Under the pieces are notes generated by a model. It did not search any database. It saw only the letters and a program-made list of their open reading frames with translations, and was not told where the DNA came from. The translations under genes were made by a program, and so were the position numbers. A stretch of 64,000 bases of DNA from Gramella sp. Hel_I_59. Its GTDB lineage: Bacteria; Bacteroidota; Bacteroidia; Flavobacteriales; Flavobacteriaceae. This document shows positions 25,302-33,136 of the stretch, piece after piece. Within the stretch, counting starts at the first letter, position 1. Each line of letters starts with the position of its first letter. Location of the stretch: contig NZ_VFME01000001.1 in assembly GCF_006714895.1 (NCBI RefSeq), positions 248,001 to 312,000 of the forward strand. The letters run 5' to 3'.

Positions 25302-26453
25302 TTATTTTTTGTGTAGATATCGGGTTAGTTTAATTGAAAGATCGGTCAGGATAATTTTAGCATTTCCATTTCTACCAATATGATAAATGGCAGTTTCTAT
25401 TGCTTCGGAAATTTCTCCAATATTCTTACCATTTATAAACGTGGCGAATTTATCGAATTTAAAGACTTTTGGTTCAATATCAATATAAACTAAGTCTTTA
25501 GCCTTATAATTTAGCAACATGGCCTGCCTGAAGAAGTCGAGACAATATCGGAGAAAGCTTTTCTGGGTTTCGCGGTTGAGGGATGCGATCTCATCACTCC
25601 AGGCTACCAGTTCCAATACTGTAGCTTTGTTTCCTTTAGCTTGAAATGCACTCCGCACCCATTGAATGAACCAGGCCTGGAACTGTTCATCGCCCGCATC
25701 TTTTCTTAAGATATGTACTGCCTTAGTATAATCACCGTTAGCCTGATGAGCAATCTTCTTAGCAATTTTTGGTTCACAATCCTCTTTGCGAATTAGATAT
25801 TCTTCGATATCAGATTCTCCAAGAGGTGGAAAATGCAACCGCTGGCATCTGGACCTAATGGTTTGAATAATTTGTTCTTCAGCTTCAGTAACAAGTAAAA
25901 AGATAGTTTTGCTTGGCGGCTCTTCTATTAATTTCAGCAACTTGTTGGAAGCTTCATTGTTCAACTTTTCAGGCATCCAGATAATCATCACTTTAAAACC
26001 ACCTTCATAACTTTTTAAGGAAAGTGATTTTACGATCTCATGAGCTTCATCTACCCCAATCTTGCCTTGCTTGTTTTCAATTCCAAGACTTTGATACCAG
26101 TCATATAAACTTCCGTAGGGATTCGTTTGAACAAACTGTCGCCACTCTTCGAGAAAATGTGAAGAAACCGGATGTTTTTTGATCTTTTCATTGGTTGCAA
26201 CCGGAAATGCGAAGTGCAGATCTGGATGAGAAAGATTATTGAATTTCAGATTGCAGGAAGCTGAACTTTCTGAATCATTTTCTCCATTAGAATTACCACA
26301 TAATATATATTGAGCGTAGGCGATCGCCATGGGTAAAGTCCCACTACCAGCCTTTCCGGTAAAAAGTTGAGCATGCGGAATTCTTCTCCGGTCTGCCGTG
26401 GTCACAAGGTGATTTTTTATATGCGGAAGGCCTATTATTTCTCTAAAAAGCAT
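25302..26453 (-). CDS. holB: DNA polymerase III subunit delta'
   Basis: Clamp-loader subunit of 383 residues. The N-terminal AAA+ domain begins FREIIGLPHIKNHLVTTADRRRIPHAQLF. The P-loop is degenerate (GKAGSGTLPM, about 33-42; Thr replaces the catalytic Lys), fitting the non-ATP-binding role of delta'. Later motifs include the sensor/SRC-like IRSRCQRLHFPPL. ATG 26453 is chosen because an in-frame TTG at 26459 lies inside the -7 promoter element. It is divergent from pgk and followed closely by the DoxX gene. Confidence 0.9.
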   Translation of the reverse strand: MLFREIIGLPHIKNHLVTTADRRRIPHAQLFTGKAGSGTLPMAIAYAQYILCGNSNGENDSESSASCNLKFNNLSHPDLHFAFPVATNEKIKKHPVSSHFLEEWRQFVQTNPYGSLYDWYQSLGIENKQGKIGVDEAHEIVKSLSLKSYEGGFKVMIIWMPEKLNNEASNKLLKLIEEPPSKTIFLLVTEAEEQIIQTIRSRCQRLHFPPLGESDIEEYLIRKEDCEPKIAKKIAHQANGDYTKAVHILRKDAGDEQFQAWFIQWVRSAFQAKGNKATVLELVAWSDEIASLNRETQKSFLRYCLDFFRQAMLLNYKAKDLVYIDIEPKVFKFDKFATFINGKNIGEISEAIETAIYHIGRNGNAKIILTDLSIKLTRYLHKK

Positions 26454-26456
26454 AGG

Positions 26457-26464
26457 CAAATATA
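26457..26464 (-). promoter_or_regulatory. -7 promoter element (TAnnTTTG) for holB
   Basis: Reads TATATTTG on the - strand and ends 3 nt before the holB ATG, so initiation would fall at or next to the start codon (leaderless candidate). It faces the pgk promoter. Confidence 0.45.
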
Positions 26465-26498
26465 AAATTATATAAGCTTTATTATCTTCGGAAAAATT

Positions 26499-26506
26499 TA
26501 TATTTG
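26499..26506 (+). promoter_or_regulatory. -7 promoter element (TAnnTTTG) for pgk
   Basis: TATATTTG, 15 nt before the pgk ATG at 26522, predicts a leader of about 10 nt. Confidence 0.5.
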
Positions 26507-26521
26507 TAACAAAGCAAACCT

Positions 26522-27706
26522 ATGAAAACTATAGACGATTATAACTTTAAGAGTAAACAGGCTTTAATTCGAGTAGATTTTAATGTGCCTTTGAATGATG
26601 AGATGGAGGTGACTGATGCCAATAGAATAGAGGCTGCTAAACCTACAATCATCAAAATTCTTGAAGATGGCGGGAGCGTAGTTTTGATGTCGCACCTGGG
26701 TCGTCCAAAAGGAAAAGAAAGTAAATACTCGTTACAACATATACAGGACAAAGTTTCTGAAGTTCTTGGAGTAAGCGTAAAGTTTGTGGAAGACTGTACT
26801 GGTGAGGAAGTTGAAAAAGCTGCAAATGACCTGAAGTCTGGAGAAATTCTTTTACTGGAAAACCTCAGATTTCATGAGGAAGAGACTGCCGGGAATGAAG
26901 CTTTCGCTGAAAAACTGGCCAAACTAGGTGATATCTATGTAAACGATGCATTTGGGACTGCGCATAGAGCGCATGCTTCTACAACCATCGTAGCAAAATA
27001 CTTTGAAGATAAGTGCTTTGGTTATTTATTAGCTAAGGAGATCAAAAGTCTTGACAAGGTTTTAAACAGTAGTGAAAAGCCGGTGACAGCTGTACTTGGT
27101 GGTGCGAAAGTGTCTTCTAAAATCACCGTAATAGAAAATATTCTTGATAAGATCGATCACCTCATCATTGGTGGTGGGATGACCTATACTTTTATTAAAG
27201 CTCAGGGCGGGCATATTGGTACTTCACTTGTGGAAGATGATAAACAGGAACTTGCTCTTGAAATCCTTAAAAAAGCTAAGGAAAAAGGCGTGGAAGTTCA
27301 TTTACCGGTAGACTCAGTGATCGCAGATAGTTTTTCTGAACAGGCTAGCACACAGGTTGAGAGTGTGGATAATATTCCTGATGGTTGGATGGGACTTGAT
27401 GTAGGACCAAAAACGGTTAGGAATTTCGCAAATGTGATTAAGGATTCCAAGATCATTCTCTGGAACGGTCCACTAGGAGTTTTTGAAATGGAGACATTTG
27501 CTCAGGGAACCATAGAACTTGGTAAAGCGATCGTGGAAGCTACAGAAAATGGTGCTTTCTCTTTAGTTGGAGGAGGAGATTCAGTTGCAGCTGTGAAACA
27601 ATTTGGATTTGCAGATAAGGTGAGTTACGTTTCTACCGGTGGTGGAGCGATGCTGGAGATGCTTGAAGGAAAATCACTTCCGGGTATCGAGGCAATTAAG
27701 AATTAA
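26522..27706 (+). CDS. pgk: Phosphoglycerate kinase
   Basis: Glycolytic enzyme transferring phosphate from 1,3-bisphosphoglycerate to ADP. It has 394 residues, standard length. The substrate site begins [10 protein letters not shown], followed by the basic-patch segment SHLGRPKG and [11 protein letters not shown]. The hinge region [16 protein letters not shown] and the nucleotide site [13 protein letters not shown] complete the fold. It is expressed from its own promoter, divergent from holB. A lytic transglycosylase gene follows after 48 nt with no terminator visible, so some co-transcription is possible. Confidence 0.97.
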   Translation: MKTIDDYNFKSKQALIRVDFNVPLNDEMEVTDANRIEAAKPTIIKILEDGGSVVLMSHLGRPKGKESKYSLQHIQDKVSEVLGVSVKFVEDCTGEEVEKAANDLKSGEILLLENLRFHEEETAGNEAFAEKLAKLGDIYVNDAFGTAHRAHASTTIVAKYFEDKCFGYLLAKEIKSLDKVLNSSEKPVTAVLGGAKVSSKITVIENILDKIDHLIIGGGMTYTFIKAQGGHIGTSLVEDDKQELALEILKKAKEKGVEVHLPVDSVIADSFSEQASTQVESVDNIPDGWMGLDVGPKTVRNFANVIKDSKIILWNGPLGVFEMETFAQGTIELGKAIVEATENGAFSLVGGGDSVAAVKQFGFADKVSYVSTGGGAMLEMLEGKSLPGIEAIKN

Positions 27707-27754
27707 TCGGGTACGAAATTTGATTAATTCCCGTTTGTTATTCAAAACATTTTT

Positions 27755-29335
27755 ATGCTGAAACGAAGATTTTTTGCAGTGCTGCTATTGGCAGGAATTT
27801 CTGGTTTTGCTCAGGAAAAAGATAAGAAGGTTCGTGAGGAAAAAGCGAATTTCAGAGTTCAGATATTTCAGAAAAGTGATGATACTGAAATCAAACTGAC
27901 GGAACCAGATCCGGAATTTCAGAATAAACTGCCTATTTCCGCAGTGATCAGAGATTCTTCGAAAGTAGCGCTTTCAGATCTTCCAAAAGCAAAGACTATA
28001 GATTCTCTCTGGAGGCTGGAGCTTACAAATTCAGATCTTTTTGAAACCATGCAGAAGTCTATCGAAGATCAGGACTACGAAAAAGTCGTCTACGATGAGC
28101 TTCCTACAGATACTCTTAAGGCAAGGTTAGCCAGGCTGAATGCGAGAACACCTTTTAACGTAGAATACAATCCAATACTGGAATCGGTCATAAAATCATA
28201 CCTGAAAAGGAATAAAAAGGGAATGGAGCGACTTATGGCGCTAAGTACCTACTACTTTCCGCTCTATGAGCAGGAATTGGATAAGTACGATGTTCCCTTG
28301 GAGATCAAATATCTTTCTATTGTAGAATCGGCTTTAAATCCCAGAGCGAAATCACGAGTTGGAGCTACAGGTTTATGGCAATTTATGTTTCCAACCGGGA
28401 AAATGCACGGACTTGATGTAAGTTCTTATGTAGATGAACGTATGGATCCATCTAGATCTACGGAAGCTGCAGCGCAGTATCTTTCCAGTTTATATAAAGT
28501 TTTTGGTGACTGGAACCTTGTACTTGCCTCTTATAATTCGGGTCCCGGAAATGTATCTAAAGCAATACGAAGAAGCGGTGGATCTACAGATTACTGGCAC
28601 TTAAGAAGATTCCTTCCACGTGAAACGGCAGGTTATGTTCCTGCATTTCTGGCTACTTTATATCTTTTTGAATATGCCGATGAGCATAAATTCCAGCCTG
28701 CAAATCCAGATGTTGTGTTCTTTGAAACTGATACATTGCAGGTGAAGCAGTTGATCACTTTCGATCAAATATCTAAGGTAACGGGTGTAGAGAAAGAAAT
28801 GCTTCAATTTCTCAATCCAAGTTACAAGCTTGATATAATTCCATTTGTTGAGGACGAAAAATATACGTTGAGATTGCCTAAACCGGCGATTGGTAAGTTT
28901 GTTTCCAATGAAAATGCGATCTATGATTTTGTAGATACTCAGGCAAAAGAAAAGGAAAAAGAACTACCTCAGTTAGTGAAAACCGAGGATAAGGTTCGTT
29001 ACAGAGTGAGAAAAGGCGATTACCTTGGTAAGATCGCAGAAAAATACGGTGTTGGTGTTAGTAGTATAAGGCGTTGGAATAACATGCGTAGCAATAATTT
29101 AAGAATAGGACAGTATCTAACCATCTATCCTAGAAAGCCCGTAGCATCCTCTTCAAATACTTCTACAGCCTCTAATTCATCGAATCCAAAGATCTATACG
29201 GTTAAGAGTGGAGACAGTCTCTGGAGCATCTCAAAAAAGTTCCCGGGAGTTACGGTACAGAATTTGAGGAGTTGGAATGATATGAATACCAACAGCCTTA
29301 AACCTGGAATGAAGATCAAGATTTCCAAAGGTTAA
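27755..29335 (+). CDS. MltD-like lytic transglycosylase with two LysM domains
   Basis: Periplasmic murein hydrolase of 526 residues with a signal peptide (ends near SGFAQ). The SLT catalytic domain is at about 165-310, with catalytic Glu191 in SIVESALNPRAKSRVGATGLWQFM and the downstream motif ASYNSGPGNVSKAIRR. Two LysM peptidoglycan-binding repeats occupy about 413-460 and 478-524 (VRYRVRKGDYLGKIA and KIYTVKSGDSLWSIS), joined by a Ser/Asn/Thr linker. The order matches E. coli MltD. It lies 27 nt upstream of a DUF4837 lipoprotein gene, likely one operon. Confidence 0.95.
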   Translation: MLKRRFFAVLLLAGISGFAQEKDKKVREEKANFRVQIFQKSDDTEIKLTEPDPEFQNKLPISAVIRDSSKVALSDLPKAKTIDSLWRLELTNSDLFETMQKSIEDQDYEKVVYDELPTDTLKARLARLNARTPFNVEYNPILESVIKSYLKRNKKGMERLMALSTYYFPLYEQELDKYDVPLEIKYLSIVESALNPRAKSRVGATGLWQFMFPTGKMHGLDVSSYVDERMDPSRSTEAAAQYLSSLYKVFGDWNLVLASYNSGPGNVSKAIRRSGGSTDYWHLRRFLPRETAGYVPAFLATLYLFEYADEHKFQPANPDVVFFETDTLQVKQLITFDQISKVTGVEKEMLQFLNPSYKLDIIPFVEDEKYTLRLPKPAIGKFVSNENAIYDFVDTQAKEKEKELPQLVKTEDKVRYRVRKGDYLGKIAEKYGVGVSSIRRWNNMRSNNLRIGQYLTIYPRKPVASSSNTSTASNSSNPKIYTVKSGDSLWSISKKFPGVTVQNLRSWNDMNTNSLKPGMKIKISKG

Positions 29336-29362
29336 GGTTCTAAAAAAACCTAATCCGAAAAA

Positions 29363-30343
29363 ATGAAACGTAGCCTATTAGTACTAGCCAGTATTTTCCT
29401 GTTTTTTGCCTGCGAGGAAAGTAAAGATCAAAAGAAAGACGCCCGAATCCTATCAGATTCTTCCGGAAACATTAATCAGCTCACAGTCGTGATCGATAAC
29501 CAGATGTGGGAAGGTGAAGTAGGAGAGGCCATAAGGACCAGATTTGCAGCTCCGGTAGATGGACTGCCCCAGGAAGAACCACTTTTCAGCTTAAGCCAGA
29601 TACCACCGGAAACATTTAGCGGATTTGTACGTAACAGCAGGATCTTTTTAAAGATCGAAAACGGCAAACAGGGAATGGCTGTGATAAGTGATGAGTTTTC
29701 CCGTCCACAAAAAGGAATCGTACTTCAAGGGAAAAATTCACAGGATATTATAGATGTTATTGAAAGAAAGTCTGATACAATCATAGACATTCTGAAACAA
29801 ACCGAACTAACAGAGAAGCAACGCCGAATTAGAAAATCACTTTCAGATGACGTAGCATTGAAAGAGAAATTTGGTATAGATCTAAAGTTTCCTTCAGCTT
29901 ACAGATATGCTAAGGAAGAGGATAAATTCAGCTGGATAAGAAAAGAGATCCCAAAAGGAAGCATGGAAATACTTGTTTACGAGGTTCCTATGAGTTCTAT
30001 AGATAATGATTCCAGCGTGGTTTCAAACATCATTAAAATGCGTGATTCTATTGGAGAAGCGATGATCCCGGGCCGACTGGAGGATTCCTATATGATCACT
30101 GAAAAAGCATATGCTCCATACTTATTCGAATCTACGGTAGATGGCAAATTTGCTTATGAAACAAGAGGTACATGGGAAGTACAGAATGATTTTATGGCCG
30201 GACCTTTCGTAAACTACGCCATAAAGGATAAAGCAAACAACAGGTATTTGATCCTGGAAGGATTTGTATTCTCACCATCGCGGGCAAAACGGGATAATAT
30301 CTTCGAGCTCGATGCTATACTGCGATCGGCTAAACTAAACTAA
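29363..30343 (+). CDS. DUF4837 family lipoprotein
   Basis: Predicted lipoprotein of 326 residues with lipobox FFAC (Cys17) and a highly charged linker. The mature part has NQLTVVIDNQMWEGEVGEAIRTRFAAPVDGLPQEEPLF, the opening I associate with the DUF4837 family of Bacteroidota, then mixed alpha/beta sequence. The function is unknown. Its position directly behind a murein transglycosylase and its probable lipidation suggest an envelope role; that is inference only. A bidirectional terminator begins at its stop codon. Confidence 0.85.
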   Translation: MKRSLLVLASIFLFFACEESKDQKKDARILSDSSGNINQLTVVIDNQMWEGEVGEAIRTRFAAPVDGLPQEEPLFSLSQIPPETFSGFVRNSRIFLKIENGKQGMAVISDEFSRPQKGIVLQGKNSQDIIDVIERKSDTIIDILKQTELTEKQRRIRKSLSDDVALKEKFGIDLKFPSAYRYAKEEDKFSWIRKEIPKGSMEILVYEVPMSSIDNDSSVVSNIIKMRDSIGEAMIPGRLEDSYMITEKAYAPYLFESTVDGKFAYETRGTWEVQNDFMAGPFVNYAIKDKANNRYLILEGFVFSPSRAKRDNIFELDAILRSAKLN

Positions 30344-30377
30344 AAAAAGCCCAACTGAAAAGTTGGGCTTTTTTTAT
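30343..30377. terminator. Bidirectional Rho-independent terminator (DUF4837 / tatA)
   Basis: Stem AAGCCCAACT / AGTTGGGCTT closed by a GAAA tetraloop, with A-run and T-run flanks. It is shared by the convergent DUF4837 and tatA genes. Confidence 0.9.
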
Positions 30378-30393
30378 ATTCTAAAATACCGAT

Positions 30394-30603
30394 TTACTTA
30401 TTCTCTTCCGGTACTTTTTTACTATCGTCTGTAGTTGCAGGATTCTCATCATCCTTTGAAGCGTCTTTAAATTCTTTAATTCCGCTACCAAGGCCTCTCA
30501 TTAATTCAGGGATTTTTCGTCCTCCAAAAAGCAACAATATTACCACTACAATCAGGATAATTTGTGGTGCTCCTATAGCCAAAGGCAAGATAAATGCGTT
30601 CAT
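30394..30603 (-). CDS. tatA: Sec-independent (twin-arginine) translocase protein TatA/E
   Basis: Pore-forming component of the Tat pathway, which exports folded proteins. It has 69 residues. One N-terminal transmembrane helix (about 10-26, [15 protein letters not shown]) is followed by the hinge [22 protein letters not shown] amphipathic helix, the TatA signature, and a charged acidic/Lys tail. No tatC is adjacent. It is monocistronic with its own -7 element and a shared terminator. Confidence 0.93.
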   Translation of the reverse strand: MNAFILPLAIGAPQIILIVVVILLLFGGRKIPELMRGLGSGIKEFKDASKDDENPATTDDSKKVPEENK

Positions 30604-30622
30604 GTGTTATAATTTTGTTCTA

Positions 30623-30630
30623 CAAACTTA
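30623..30630 (-). promoter_or_regulatory. -7 promoter element (TAnnTTTG) for tatA
   Basis: Reads TAAGTTTG on the - strand, 19 nt upstream of the ATG at 30603. It predicts a leader of about 14 nt. Confidence 0.5.
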
Positions 30631-30734
30631 ACAAGAATAACCTAATATAAACGTTAAGAAGACAATAAATTGATGTATACCTGCTCACTAATAATAACGG
30701 TCACGGTCATTCAGGAATTCGAATTATTTTAATT

Positions 30735-30742
30735 TATCTTTG
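30735..30742 (+). promoter_or_regulatory. -7 promoter element (TAnnTTTG) for the M23-GH3-rfb operon
   Basis: TATCTTTG, 18 nt before the ATG at 30761. It is the only clear promoter element before seven closely spaced + strand genes ending at 37996. Confidence 0.5.
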
Positions 30743-30760
30743 TAATACTCAATCACGGCT

Positions 30761-31630
30761 ATGGCTGAAAACACAAAACCTAAAAAGAAGTTCGCTAAGA
30801 AACTGCTGCATAAGTACCGCATGGTGGTTCTTAACGAAGATACTTTTGAGGAAAGGTTCTCTTTTCGCTTAACAAGATTAAACGTTTTCGTAGCTGTTGG
30901 GATCTCAGCAATTCTTTTGATCGCTATGACTACCTTCCTGATTGCTTTTACACCTTTGAGGGAGTATATTCCTGGTTATTCTTCCGCAGAATTAAAGGAA
31001 AAAGCTACAAAACTGGCTTATACTTCAGATTCTCTGCAAAACAAGATGCGTATGAACGACCAGTATTTACAATCTATTCAGGATGCGCTACGAGGTGAGT
31101 TTGATGTACAGCAACTGGACAGGGATTCTATTCTAAGCCAGCCCATAACCGATCTGGAATATCAGGAGATCAACCGCATCAAGGCAGATAGTTTGTTGCG
31201 TGAAGAAGTTGCTGAAGAGGATAAATATAATATCCTGCCAACGGCTACAGATAATATCAATTTTTCACTCTTTCCGCCGGTTAAAGGAACTATTTCTGAA
31301 AGTTATAATATCGAAAATAAGCATTATGCTATAGATATCGTTACCACCAGGAATTCGCCAATAAAGTCGGTCGCAGATGGTCGCGTGATCTTTGCAGAGT
31401 GGACTGCGGAGACCGGGTATGTGATCATCATCGAACACAGTTATGGCTTGCTGTCTGTTTATAAACATAATGCTTCGCTGAGTAAAAGTCAGGGCGACAT
31501 AGTACGATCTGGCGAGGTGATCGCTACTGCTGGTAATACCGGCGAATTTACTACAGGACCGCATTTACACTTTGAACTTTGGAACGAAGGAAATCCTGTG
31601 GATCCTTCAGAATATATTGATTTCAATTAA
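30761..31630 (+). CDS. M23 family metallopeptidase (membrane-anchored murein endopeptidase)
   Basis: Protein of 289 residues with a basic cytoplasmic N-terminus, one transmembrane helix (about 42-63), a periplasmic coiled-coil stretch (about 75-145) and a C-terminal LytM/M23 domain (about 175-285). The zinc motifs are intact: His188-x3-Asp192 in KHYAIDIV, and His268/His270 in GPHLHFELW, so it should be an active peptidoglycan DD-endopeptidase. First gene of the envelope operon; the GH3 gene follows after 3 nt. Confidence 0.93.
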   Translation: MAENTKPKKKFAKKLLHKYRMVVLNEDTFEERFSFRLTRLNVFVAVGISAILLIAMTTFLIAFTPLREYIPGYSSAELKEKATKLAYTSDSLQNKMRMNDQYLQSIQDALRGEFDVQQLDRDSILSQPITDLEYQEINRIKADSLLREEVAEEDKYNILPTATDNINFSLFPPVKGTISESYNIENKHYAIDIVTTRNSPIKSVADGRVIFAEWTAETGYVIIIEHSYGLLSVYKHNASLSKSQGDIVRSGEVIATAGNTGEFTTGPHLHFELWNEGNPVDPSEYIDFN

Positions 31631-31633
31631 TCT

Positions 31634-33127
31634 ATGTCTATAAAATCTTTTGCTGCCGGGATCTTTGCTTCCTATGTTAGAAAAAAAATGAATAAATGGG
31701 CTGAGAATCCTCATGATACTCAGGAGAAAGTTTTTCAGCAATTATTGAAAAAAGGAGCAAATACCAAATTCGGTAAGGATCACCATTTTCAAAATATAAA
31801 CAGTCATCAGGATTTCACAAAACAGGTTCCCGTAAGAGATTATGAAGAATTAAAGAATTATATGGACCTGATGGTTTCCGGAGAAGAGGATGTATTATGG
31901 CCCGGAAAACCTATGTATTACGCGAAAACTTCAGGAACCACCAGTGGAGCTAAATATATTCCGCTAACCAAAGACAGTATGCCCACGCATATAGAAGCTG
32001 CCAGAAATGCTATTTTATGCTATATCCATGATACCGGGAATAGTAAGTTCGTGGATGGTAAGATGATATTCCTGCAGGGAAGTCCGGAATTGCAGGAGAA
32101 AAATGGAGTGAAACTAGGCAGGTTATCGGGTATAGTGGCTCATTTTGTTCCAGGCTATCTTCAAAAGAACAGAATGCCTTCCTGGGAAACTAATTGTATC
32201 GACGATTGGGAGACCAAGGTGGATGCGATCGTAGAGGAAACTGTACAGGAAGATATGTCGGTTATAAGCGGGATTCCATCCTGGGTGCAAATGTATTTTG
32301 AACGATTGATCGATAAGACTGGCGAAAAGGTAGGTGATATTTTTCCAAATTTTGACCTGTTCATTTATGGTGGAGTTAATTACGAACCTTATCGCGCCAA
32401 ATTCGAAAAACTGATTGGCAGAAGGGTGGATAGTATTGAATTATACCCTGCTTCGGAAGGTTTTTTTGCTTTTCAGGATAAGCAGAATGTTCATGGGATG
32501 CTGCTTCAGCTGGACTCCGGGATTTTTTACGAATTCATTGAAGCAGATAAATTCTTTGATGAAAATGCAGCACGTTTGCTTCTGAAGGATGTAGAGATTG
32601 GGGTGAACTATGTCATGATCATAAGTTCTACCGCTGGTCTATGGGCATATAATATTGGTGATACCATACAGTTCACTTCAGTAAAACCATATAGAGTCAT
32701 AGTCTCCGGAAGGATCAAGCATTTTATTTCAGCTTTTGGAGAACATGTGATCGCGAAGGAAGTGGAAGAGGCCTTGCAGGAAGCAGTTAAAGATACGCAG
32801 GCTGCTATTAGCGAGTTTACGGTAGCACCACAAATAAGCCCGGATATTGATGAATTACCGTACCACGAATGGTTTATAGAATTTGAGAAAGAACCGCAGG
32901 ATTTAGATCATTTTGCTGGAGTTATCGATAAAGCGATGCAACAGCAGAATTCATATTATAAGGATCTTATAGATGGAAGCATCCTTCAAAGGCTCAAGAT
33001 CACTAAATTGCCACCAAATACATTTCAGCAATACATGAAATCCATTGGAAAGCTTGGAGGACAGAATAAACTGCCAAGATTATCCAATGACAGGAAGATT
33101 GCTGATAAATTAAATGAGATTATATAA
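31634..33127 (+). CDS. GH3 auxin-responsive promoter family protein (acyl-adenylating enzyme)
   Basis: Protein of 497 residues resembling plant-type GH3 acyl-amido synthetases of the adenylate-forming superfamily. The ATP-binding P-loop is visible as AKTSGTTSGAKYIPLTKD, followed by the motif ELYPASEGFFAFQ and later a hinge VSGRIKHFISAFGEHV. GH3 enzymes activate a carboxylate with ATP and transfer it to an amine, usually an amino acid. In Bacteroidota the substrates are unknown. It sits between a murein peptidase and an unknown 562-residue protein, spaced 3 and 9 nt, so all are one transcript. Confidence 0.9.
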   Translation: MSIKSFAAGIFASYVRKKMNKWAENPHDTQEKVFQQLLKKGANTKFGKDHHFQNINSHQDFTKQVPVRDYEELKNYMDLMVSGEEDVLWPGKPMYYAKTSGTTSGAKYIPLTKDSMPTHIEAARNAILCYIHDTGNSKFVDGKMIFLQGSPELQEKNGVKLGRLSGIVAHFVPGYLQKNRMPSWETNCIDDWETKVDAIVEETVQEDMSVISGIPSWVQMYFERLIDKTGEKVGDIFPNFDLFIYGGVNYEPYRAKFEKLIGRRVDSIELYPASEGFFAFQDKQNVHGMLLQLDSGIFYEFIEADKFFDENAARLLLKDVEIGVNYVMIISSTAGLWAYNIGDTIQFTSVKPYRVIVSGRIKHFISAFGEHVIAKEVEEALQEAVKDTQAAISEFTVAPQISPDIDELPYHEWFIEFEKEPQDLDHFAGVIDKAMQQQNSYYKDLIDGSILQRLKITKLPPNTFQQYMKSIGKLGGQNKLPRLSNDRKIADKLNEII

Positions 33128-33136
33128 AATAAAACT

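Noticed and set aside
28608..28623. parS-like sequence CCTTCCACGTGAAACG inside the lytic transglycosylase gene
   Set aside because: It matches 13 of 16 bases of the B. subtilis consensus but is not palindromic, and it encodes the conserved FLPRETAGY segment, so coding constraint explains it.
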